The notes under the pieces: model-generated
Seen by the model: the letters and a program-made list of their open reading frames with translations, nothing else
Database searches by the model: none
Told to the model about the DNA's origin: nothing
Program-made: the position numbers and the translations under genes
Shown here: one piece after another, positions 54,844 to 64,000 of the stretch
Layout: each line of letters begins with the position of its first letter
Numbering within the stretch: the first letter of the stretch is position 1
From: an uncultured Alphaproteobacteria bacterium
GTDB taxonomy: Bacteria; Pseudomonadota; Alphaproteobacteria; Methylaequorales; Methylaequoraceae
Reading direction: 5' to 3'
DNA length: 64,000 nucleotides
NCBI GenBank assembly: GCA_902613995.1
Contig: CACMJG010000007.1
Location: 32,001 to 96,000, forward strand

Positions 54844-55946
54844 CCATAATTCTCAAAAAAAATGCAGGCATTTTGTGCCGATTTTTTCAAATTGTAAACA
54901 TTGTTATTTATAAATTTCTCTAATAAACCATTATTGATTTTTCTTTTTAAAACTTTTTGGATCTGAATATCAATATTTTTGATCTGTTCTATTGAAATTT
55001 CTGAACCAAATTTTTTTTTTATTTGAGTTTCAAAGGGTTCAATTTTTATCTCATGAAATTTTTCATTGTGAATTTTATCTGCAAAATTGATATATAAAGT
55101 TGATCTTTTAAGAACAAATAAAAACTCAATAGCTATAGTCGAATTATCAGTTATTAAAATCTCTGATCTTTCCATTGATTTTTTTGCAGTATCCTCAAGA
55201 TCAATTTCAAAATTTTTATTTTTTTTAAATTCACTAATTATGTTTTTTAAACTTAAGTTATTTCTTTTTAAAATTTCTGGGTGAGGACGAAATATAACAT
55301 TGTATCCTTTTTTGATGAGAGTGAAAATTATTTCATAACCATAGTTATTAAATAAATTTTCATTTTTATAGTTCCAAGATGGAGCAAACAACAATGTATT
55401 TCTAATTTTTCTATTTTTATTTATATTTTTATTTAGAAAATCTAGATAAAAATAACCAATATCAATTATTTTTTTTTTTTTAAAATTAAATTTTTTTTCA
55501 CATAACCTAATTTCCTTTTTTTGATAGGGTCCACAACAAAATATATAATCATAATGTTCGAAAGCATTAAATTTATAAATTTTATGGATACTTGCAAGCG
55601 AGTGAAAAAAGTATACATAGTTTTTACACCTAGACGATTTTAATATATTAGTCCCAATATCTGTTAGAGTTGTTATAAAAAAATTACAATTTAATGTGCT
55701 TAAATACAAAAATTTAAAAAAAGAATTGCCTATAAAGATATGTTTTATATTTTTTTTTTTACAAAAAAATCTATCATTAGGATCGGATGTGAGAAACACT
55801 ACTTCTTTTTTTAGGGACAATCTTTGAATAAATTCCTTATAATGTTCAATATAAAAAGAGCCTTCGGAATAAAATATATATTTATGACACTTGGAATTGA
55901 ATTTAATGAACTCTAATAATCTATGAACAAAATCAAACATTAACAA
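54840..55946 (-). CDS. TagF-like CDP-glycerol/CDP-alcohol glycan phosphotransferase
   Basis: 368 residues. VYFFHSLASIHKIY, LLFAPSWNYKNEN, VIFRPHPEIL and ILITDNSTIAIEFLFV are the conserved blocks of the CDP-glycerol glycerophosphotransferase family (PF04464), which move a phospho-alcohol from a CDP carrier to a glycan. It is divergent from the methylphosphonate genes across 65 bases, and the second gene there carries a cytidylyltransferase domain. Transfer of a CMP-activated phosphonate to the surface glycan is an attractive inference; ordinary phosphoglycerol transfer is the alternative. Confidence 0.78.
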   Translation of the reverse strand: MLMFDFVHRLLEFIKFNSKCHKYIFYSEGSFYIEHYKEFIQRLSLKKEVVFLTSDPNDRFFCKKKNIKHIFIGNSFFKFLYLSTLNCNFFITTLTDIGTNILKSSRCKNYVYFFHSLASIHKIYKFNAFEHYDYIFCCGPYQKKEIRLCEKKFNFKKKKIIDIGYFYLDFLNKNINKNRKIRNTLLFAPSWNYKNENLFNNYGYEIIFTLIKKGYNVIFRPHPEILKRNNLSLKNIISEFKKNKNFEIDLEDTAKKSMERSEILITDNSTIAIEFLFVLKRSTLYINFADKIHNEKFHEIKIEPFETQIKKKFGSEISIEQIKNIDIQIQKVLKRKINNGLLEKFINNNVYNLKKSAQNACIFFENYG

Positions 55947-55959
55947 AAAAAATTTGTTT

Positions 55960-55986
55960 GATATTAGCCTAAAAAACCGATATTAG
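55960..55986. repeat. Direct repeat in the divergent tagF-like/mpnS gap
   Basis: GATATTAG occurs at 55960-55967 and 55979-55986, 19 bases apart, in the 65-base gap 55947-56011 between two divergent genes. A spacing near two helical turns is what paired regulator sites show. No clear -35 box was recognised for either gene; TATTCT at 55992 could be the mpnS -10 box. Confidence 0.35.
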
Positions 55987-56011
55987 TAAATTATTCTTTA
56001 TTTATTAGCTA

Positions 56012-57361
56012 ATGAACAAAACTCAAACCGCGCTAAGACTAAAAAGTGAATTCAATGATCTCAAAAGAACTTCTGCCTCAGTTGCTGATGAGACAAAGTT
56101 TCCATTAGAAAAAATTAATAAGATTTTATCTGGGAAATTCACTGTCAACCTTCTTTTTGAATTTCTAGAAGTTTTTTCTAAAACATATCCAGTTGATATC
56201 TCAGACTTAATTATAGAAAAAAAAGATACAGTTAATGGAATTTTATTTTATCCAAGAAATAAATCTAAAAAAAATACCAGATTTTTCAAAAGATTAAATT
56301 CAAAGAAAAGATTTTCTGAATATTATGAATATAGAGATACTGCAAAATCTCATTTATCATTTTTTTATCCAGAATGGATAGCTCAAACAAGACATGTAAA
56401 AGACTCTAATCCTAACAACCCTGATGTTATATATAACCATGGACATTTTCTTCATCAATTAAATTTATTTGTAGGGCCCGTTAACTTCTATTACGAAATT
56501 AAAAATAAGAAGTATTGTATTGAAATGAATACTGGGGACTCTTCTTATATTTCGCCATATATTAAACACTCCTTCACATCACGAGACAAAAATCAGAAGG
56601 CATACATTGTGGCTGTAACAACCGGGAGCAATCTCAAAAGAAACCAAAAAGAAATAAGAAAATTTGGTAGCAGTTTTCTGCAAAAATCTTTTTCAGATCT
56701 AAAAAAATCCGATAATTTTATTTTTAGCATAATAAAAAAATCACTAAAAAATGAATTTATAAATGAAGAAAAATTTAAGATTCTTTTAGGAAAGCAATTA
56801 TCAAAAAAAATTTATGAAAATAAATCAATTGAAAATCTAACAGTAAAAGAATTATTAAAAATATCTGAAATTTTAAAGATACCTGTTGGAGAATTATTGG
56901 GAGAGGATGATAAAGATAACCCGGTAGTTAACAAATTTATCAGTAAATCAAATTTTGATTACTTTCCCTCGGAACAGAAAAAAAAATTCAAGATATTTAG
57001 ATTGGCAAGCTCTAATAAGTATAAGGATTTAAAAGGCTTTATTATTGAGGTTTTAAGTAAAAGTAATAAGAGTTTTATTCAATTTTCTACAAATTTATAT
57101 TTAATTAATTTTAGTTCTCAACCAGTTGAACTAAAATGGATTTTTGACAAGAAAATTTATACAAAGAAAATTATGCCTGATGACTCTATCTATATAGAAC
57201 CATATGTAAAGTTTACCTTTAACAAATTAAATGGAAATCCCATGTTATATTTAGTTAGCTGTGAAACATGCATGGACTCTAAGCTACTCAGAGAAATGTC
57301 AGTTATTTCAGAGCCGTTAAGATTTATCAATGATGCAAAACAGTGGTTTGATGGAAAATAA
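56012..57361 (+). CDS. mpnS: Methylphosphonate synthase-like (MpnS/HepD family) cupin dioxygenase
   Basis: 449 residues: an N-terminal HTH-like domain (about 5-65), a cupin (about 110-205), a second HTH-like segment (about 240-300) and a second cupin, the MpnS layout. HGHFLHQLN gives His145 and Gln149, and SPYIKHSF gives His186, a 2-His-1-Gln iron site. The position six before His186 is Ile180, where classical HepD has its Glu ligand. MpnS cleaves 2-hydroxyethylphosphonate with O2 to methylphosphonate. One HepD also uses Gln, so HepD activity is possible. It is first in the four-gene phosphonate operon. Confidence 0.85.
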   Translation: MNKTQTALRLKSEFNDLKRTSASVADETKFPLEKINKILSGKFTVNLLFEFLEVFSKTYPVDISDLIIEKKDTVNGILFYPRNKSKKNTRFFKRLNSKKRFSEYYEYRDTAKSHLSFFYPEWIAQTRHVKDSNPNNPDVIYNHGHFLHQLNLFVGPVNFYYEIKNKKYCIEMNTGDSSYISPYIKHSFTSRDKNQKAYIVAVTTGSNLKRNQKEIRKFGSSFLQKSFSDLKKSDNFIFSIIKKSLKNEFINEEKFKILLGKQLSKKIYENKSIENLTVKELLKISEILKIPVGELLGEDDKDNPVVNKFISKSNFDYFPSEQKKKFKIFRLASSNKYKDLKGFIIEVLSKSNKSFIQFSTNLYLINFSSQPVELKWIFDKKIYTKKIMPDDSIYIEPYVKFTFNKLNGNPMLYLVSCETCMDSKLLREMSVISEPLRFINDAKQWFDGK

Positions 57362-58649
57362 AACTTCTAATCCAAAAGTTTTTGTACCAATGGCTTGTGA
57401 CCTTATTCATGAAGGTCATATTAATATACTTAAGAAATCAAAAAAATTGGGACATGTAATTGTTGGACTCCTAACAGATGAAGCAATAAATGTTTATAAA
57501 CCTCTTCCCATTTTTAATTACGCGAGGCGAAAAGAAATTATATCCTCTATAAAGTACGTTGATGAGATTTATAAAACCAATAATTGGGACTATTCAAGGG
57601 CATTGGAAGATATCAAACCTGAATTTGTTGTTCATGGAGACGATTGGAAAGAAAACAATCAAGTGAGGGTTAGACAAAATGTAATCAATCAGATTAAAAA
57701 ATGGAAAGGTAAACTTGTTGAATTACCCTATACTAAAGGGATCTCATCAACAAGTGTCAAAGATGTATTGAGAAGTAACATCAATCCCATTTTTTTAAGA
57801 ACACAAATTTTTTCTAGATTAATAAAATCAAAAAATCTAATTCGGGTTATTGAAGTTCATAATGGTTTATCAGCTTTAATAGCAGACAGAACAAAATTTA
57901 AAAATAAAGAGTTTGATTGCTTATGGCTAAGCAGTTTGACTCATTCAGCTTCAAAAGGAAAGCCTGATATCGAATATATTGATGATACTACAGTTAATAG
58001 CACAATTAATGATATATTTGAGATTACATTAAAGCCACTTATTTTTGATGCAGATAGTGGAGGAAGAATTGAACATCTAAAATATTCAATTTCAAATCTG
58101 GGACGCCTTGGTGTTTCGGCAGCAATAATTGAAGATAAAGTAGGAAGTAAAAAAAACTCACTATCAAAAAAAAATAATACTCAAAAACAAGACTCTATAA
58201 CTAATTTCAAGCGTAAATTAATAGAGGTGAAAAAAGTTTCTTCTCAAAATGGAGTTTTTATTTTTGCAAGGATCGAAAGCTTAATTTTAGGTAAAGGTCT
58301 AGATGATGCTATTAAAAGAGCTAAAAATTACATTAATGCTGGTGCAGATGGTATTATGATTCACAGCAAAAAACAAACACCCAAAGAAATTTTTGACTTC
58401 TGCAAATTATATAATAATTTAGTTAATAGAAAACCTTTGGTTGTGGTACCTAGTACTTTTCATAAAACTTATGAAAAAGATTTCTATAACCATGGAGCAA
58501 ATATAGTAATCTATGCAAACCATCTGCTAAGGGCATCAATACCTGCCATGGAAAAAGTTGCAAAATCAATTCTAGAGTTTGAAAGATCCTCAGAAGTAGA
58601 GTCAGAAATGAAAAAAATTGACGATTTATTGGATTTTACTGACAAATGA
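57351..58649 (+). CDS. pepM: Bifunctional cytidylyltransferase-phosphoenolpyruvate mutase
   Basis: 432 residues from the ATG at 57351, giving an 11-base overlap with mpnS; an upstream ATG at 57330 adds seven. The N-terminal third is a nucleotidyltransferase with the HxGH motif (CDLIHEGHINIL) and SSTSV near its end. The C-terminal part is PEP mutase: FDADSGGRIEH and EDKVGSKKNS, the mutase signature loop. It makes phosphonopyruvate, the C-P bond-forming step; the N-terminal domain likely activates a phosphonate with CTP. Confidence 0.9.
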   Translation: MENKTSNPKVFVPMACDLIHEGHINILKKSKKLGHVIVGLLTDEAINVYKPLPIFNYARRKEIISSIKYVDEIYKTNNWDYSRALEDIKPEFVVHGDDWKENNQVRVRQNVINQIKKWKGKLVELPYTKGISSTSVKDVLRSNINPIFLRTQIFSRLIKSKNLIRVIEVHNGLSALIADRTKFKNKEFDCLWLSSLTHSASKGKPDIEYIDDTTVNSTINDIFEITLKPLIFDADSGGRIEHLKYSISNLGRLGVSAAIIEDKVGSKKNSLSKKNNTQKQDSITNFKRKLIEVKKVSSQNGVFIFARIESLILGKGLDDAIKRAKNYINAGADGIMIHSKKQTPKEIFDFCKLYNNLVNRKPLVVVPSTFHKTYEKDFYNHGANIVIYANHLLRASIPAMEKVAKSILEFERSSEVESEMKKIDDLLDFTDK

Positions 58650-59776
58650 AAAAAATTTGTGCATTAAAATTTTTTAATTTTTTAAAAAAAAATGGAATTG
58701 AATTTTTTTGTGGAGTGCCAGATTCAGTTTTAAAGAGTATTCTCAAAGTAATACAAAATAAAGTGTCTGAAGATAATCATGTTATTGTTTCTAATGAAGG
58801 AAATTCAATTGGTCTTGCATGTGGCTATTATTTAGCAACAAAAAAATTAGCTATGGTTTACTTGCAAAATTCAGGTTTAGGTAACGCAATTAATCCCCTC
58901 ACATCATTAGTAAATGAAGAAACTTATTCCATTCCAATGCTAATGCTCATTGGATGGAGAGGTGATCCTTATAGAGATGACGAGCCACAACATTCAAAAC
59001 CAGGAAAAATTATGTTAAAACAACTTAAACTTTTGGACATAAAATATTTAGTTGCCGATCCTATAAATATTAATAAGCAGATAGTTGATTTAATTAAATA
59101 CTCAAAAAAAGAGAAAAAGCCAGTTTCTTTAATAATTAAAAGAAATGATTTCGATGATTACGAATTAACAAAGAATAATGAAAATAAAAAATACACTAAA
59201 CGAAGTGAAGCTGTAAATACAATCCTCAATTACACGTCGCCTAATGATGCGGTTATCTCAACTACCGGATATATATCTAGACAAACTTTGAAATATATTC
59301 ATGACAAGAAAATTTCGGATAAAAGATTTTTCTTCAATGTTGGCGCAATGGGACATTTATCGTCCATTGCTCTTGGTATTGCTCTAAAGTCTAATAAACG
59401 AATCATTTGTATTGATGGTGATGGTTCTTTTTTTATGCACATGGGAAATATTTTAACCATTTCTAATTATAATCTTTCAAATCTAAAATATTTCTTAATT
59501 AATAATGGTGCTCATGAATCCGTTGGTGGTCAAAAAACTTTGGGATTAAAAATTAATTTAGAAAAAATTGTAAAATCTTTTGGGTTTCAATATGTCAGAT
59601 CTTATGATTCATTAATTCAAATGAAAAATATAAAAAAAGATTTGCAAAAAAAACAATCATGTTTTTTTGAGATAAAAACTGATATTGAAAAAAGTTTGAA
59701 CTTACCACGACCAAAAAAAAAATTAAAAATATACGGTAATAATTTTTCTAATTTTTTAAGAAAATGCAATGTCTAA
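58646..59776 (+). CDS. ppd: Phosphonopyruvate decarboxylase
   Basis: 376 residues, thiamine-diphosphate enzyme. IVSNEGNSIGLACGYYLAT holds the activating Glu, GNAINPLTSL and GWRGDPYRDDEPQH are Ppd hallmarks, and IDGDGSFFMHMGN with NNGAHES is the ThDP/Mg site. It decarboxylates phosphonopyruvate to phosphonoacetaldehyde and pulls the unfavourable mutase reaction forward. It overlaps pepM by 4 bases and the dehydrogenase by 8. Confidence 0.92.
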   Translation: MKKICALKFFNFLKKNGIEFFCGVPDSVLKSILKVIQNKVSEDNHVIVSNEGNSIGLACGYYLATKKLAMVYLQNSGLGNAINPLTSLVNEETYSIPMLMLIGWRGDPYRDDEPQHSKPGKIMLKQLKLLDIKYLVADPININKQIVDLIKYSKKEKKPVSLIIKRNDFDDYELTKNNENKKYTKRSEAVNTILNYTSPNDAVISTTGYISRQTLKYIHDKKISDKRFFFNVGAMGHLSSIALGIALKSNKRIICIDGDGSFFMHMGNILTISNYNLSNLKYFLINNGAHESVGGQKTLGLKINLEKIVKSFGFQYVRSYDSLIQMKNIKKDLQKKQSCFFEIKTDIEKSLNLPRPKKKLKIYGNNFSNFLRKCNV

Positions 59777-60866
59777 AAGATTTATTGGGGTTGAAACAAG
59801 ATATAAAATTAAGGATAATTTAAACATATCCAAACCCATTTTGTTACTTAGGTCTAAAAAATCTTTTTATCTAAATGGAGCATACAATCTGATTCAAAGT
59901 TTTGAAATTAAAAATAATTTGCATGAGTATTTTAATTTTTCTAATGACATAATATTAAGCGAAGTTAAAAAGGCTTACAGTTTTTTTATTAAGAAAAAAT
60001 GTTTTTCAATTCTTGCGATAGGTGGTGGAAGTGTAATTGATATGGCCAAAGCAATAAAGTTTTATGCAAATTATTTTAATACACCAAATAAAAATTTTTT
60101 TATTAAAGAAAATAAACTCGCTAACAAAATTCCAATTATAGCTGTACCTACTACTGCAGGAACAGGAAGTGAAGAAACACACTTTGCCACAGTTTATTAT
60201 AAAAAAAAAAAATATTCATTTTCTCATAAAGATTTAAGGCCTGAAGTATCAATAGTTGATCCTTATTTTTTAAAAACTGTTCCAAAAAAAATTTTTGCTA
60301 CTACAGGTTTTGACGCATTTTCTCAAGCCATTGAATCTTATTGGTCTAGAGGTTCAACTTCTAGGTCAAGAATGTATTCAAGAAAAGCTATAAATTTAAT
60401 TGAAAAAAATCTATTAGATGCGTGTTTGAAAAAATCGAGTAGCTCAAGTTTAAAAATGTCAATTGCATCCAACCTATCTGGAAGAGCAATTAATATTTCT
60501 AAGACAACCGCACCACACTCACTTTCATATGGAATAAATCAAATTTTAGGTTTTCCTCATGGTCATGCGGTTGCATTAACTCTTGGAAAGTTTTTTAAGA
60601 TTAATAAAAAAAAAATAACACAAAGAAGTGATAAAATAAAATTTGTTAATTTACTAAAGTTATTAAATGTAAAGAATGAATCTGAGGCAGAAAACAAATG
60701 GTATAGACTTATGAAATTATGTGGACTAAATACAAACTTTGTTAGTTTAGGTTTACGTAATAAAGCTATTATTGAAAAAATTTTAAAAAAAGTTAATGCT
60801 GAAAGATTAAACAATCATCCAGTTAAATTAGAAGGAAATGATTTAAGGCATCTTTTTCTAGATTAA
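59769..60866 (+). CDS. Iron alcohol dehydrogenase, phosphonoacetaldehyde reductase (PhpC-like)
   Basis: 365 residues, type III ADH. GGGSVIDMAKA binds NAD(P), PTTAGTGSEETHFATVY and FDAFSQAIESYWS follow, and HSLSYGINQILGFPHGHAVAL gives the iron ligands. It should reduce phosphonoacetaldehyde to 2-hydroxyethylphosphonate, the MpnS substrate. Position after ppd completes the four-step route PEP to methylphosphonate in one operon. Confidence 0.88.
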   Translation: MSKRFIGVETRYKIKDNLNISKPILLLRSKKSFYLNGAYNLIQSFEIKNNLHEYFNFSNDIILSEVKKAYSFFIKKKCFSILAIGGGSVIDMAKAIKFYANYFNTPNKNFFIKENKLANKIPIIAVPTTAGTGSEETHFATVYYKKKKYSFSHKDLRPEVSIVDPYFLKTVPKKIFATTGFDAFSQAIESYWSRGSTSRSRMYSRKAINLIEKNLLDACLKKSSSSSLKMSIASNLSGRAINISKTTAPHSLSYGINQILGFPHGHAVALTLGKFFKINKKKITQRSDKIKFVNLLKLLNVKNESEAENKWYRLMKLCGLNTNFVSLGLRNKAIIEKILKKVNAERLNNHPVKLEGNDLRHLFLD

Positions 60867-60892
60867 ATTAATTTTTTGTTATAAATTTACTT

Positions 60893-61081
60893 ATGCATTT
60901 AACTTTGTTTATTTTCTTATTTTCAATACTTTTTTCAAATAAAGCCTTCGCCTATCTTGATGGTGGTACAGGTGCAATGATACTCCAATTTATTTTAGCT
61001 GCAATTGCCGGGATCGTTGCTTATATAGGCGTGACTGTAGATAGGTTTAAAAAATTTTTTAAAAGAATTTTTAAAAGATAG
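60893..61081 (+). CDS. Small secreted/membrane protein with YLDGGTG motif
   Basis: 62 residues. Signal-like N-terminus (LTLFIFLFSILFSNKAFA), then AYLDGGTGAMILQFILAAIAG, a membrane helix, and a basic tail KKFFKRIFKR. The YLDxGTGxMILQ pattern recurs in short proteins near glycan and AlkP-superfamily genes; the function is unknown. It lies 26 bases after the dehydrogenase and ends 28 bases before the convergent tRNA. Confidence 0.7.
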   Translation: MHLTLFIFLFSILFSNKAFAYLDGGTGAMILQFILAAIAGIVAYIGVTVDRFKKFFKRIFKR

Positions 61082-61108
61082 TCCTTATTATTCGCTTAAG
61101 ACTTTAGT

Positions 61109-61186
<78 letters not shown>

Positions 61187-61211
61187 ATAACGCTTTAAAC
61201 TGTATTTTTAA

Positions 61212-61329
61212 GGCCCGGCAACGACCTACTCTCCCGTGCCTTAAGACAAAGTACCATCGGCGCTGAGGGTTTTCACGACCGAGTTCGGAATGGAATCGGG
61301 TGTTCTCCCCTCGCCATAACCACCGGACC
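61212..61329 (-). rRNA. rrf: 5S ribosomal RNA
   Basis: On the minus strand the sequence carries the conserved CGAACTCGG and GCGCCGATGGTA blocks and GGGAGAGTAGGTC near the 3' end. The ends were placed by pairing GGTCCGG (5') with CCGGGCC (3'). Length about 118. It lies 25 bases from the tRNA and about 53 from 23S. Confidence 0.93.
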
Positions 61330-61382
61330 ATAAAATTACAGTATAAATTATAAGTATGTACAAAAAAAGTTTGAGTATGTTC

Positions 61383-64000
<2,618 letters not shown>

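Overview
The window is AT-rich (about 25-30% G+C by eye in coding stretches), densely packed and nearly free of intergenic DNA; no stretch longer than 300 bases lacks a gene. Gene content (ELM1-family protein, EgtB/EgtD, AmpG-type permease), the rRNA sequence and the phosphonate genes point to a streamlined marine alphaproteobacterium of the Pelagibacterales (SAR11) or a similar AT-rich lineage. That placement is inference. No transposase, integrase, phage gene or CRISPR array was seen.

Layout. (1) 1-9917: ordinary chromosomal genes: a glutathione S-transferase cut by the window edge, an AmpG-like permease, a small secreted protein, an MlaF-like ATPase, a SUMT-type methyltransferase and a lipid A-type acyltransferase. 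They are followed by a minus-strand operon of six genes: egtB-egtD-PLP enzyme (ergothioneine), psiE, a PAP2-family protein and an ELM1-family protein. (2) 10207-13695, minus strand: a GT-C-like membrane protein and an asnB homologue. (3) 13938-29024, plus strand: first glycan operon. It begins with a winged-helix regulator and a NusG/RfaH-like protein, then an ops (RfaH-recruitment) element at 15075, then WbpB/WbpD/WbpE-type sugar enzymes, an epimerase, AsnB, a second aminotransferase plus formyltransferase, a WbpG-HisH-HisF amidation trio, a double glycosyltransferase and a Wzx-like flippase. (4) 29216-41366: second glycan operon, preceded by a near copy of the first promoter and a second identical ops core at 29145. 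It holds glycosyltransferases, methyltransferases, GalE, an ABC exporter, acetyltransferases, a deacetylase-like protein and, unexpectedly, AcpS. (5) 41489-45532: an AMP-ligase, acyl carrier protein, isocitrate-lyase-family enzyme and alkaline-phosphatase-superfamily membrane protein in tightly overlapping order. (6) 45535-54843: further sugar-nucleotide, glycosyl-, methyl-, acyl- and deacetylase genes. (7) 54840-60866: a TagF-like transferase divergent from a methylphosphonate set: MpnS-like dioxygenase, cytidylyltransferase-PEP mutase fusion, phosphonopyruvate decarboxylase and an iron alcohol dehydrogenase. (8) 60893-64000: a small membrane protein, then on the minus strand initiator tRNA-Met, 5S rRNA and most of 23S rRNA.

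How it fits together. About 47 kb of surface-glycan genes lie between chromosomal genes and the rRNA operon, like a SAR11 hypervariable surface island. The RfaH-like protein is encoded upstream of the first ops site under a promoter duplicated in front of the second operon, so both operons are probably controlled together. Predicted products include an amidated or acetamidino diacetamido-uronic acid, an N-formylated amino sugar, O-methylated sugars, an ACP-delivered acyl group and a phosphonate decoration. I see no clear initiating phosphoglycosyltransferase, Wzy polymerase or Wzz regulator, so the pathway relies on genes elsewhere.
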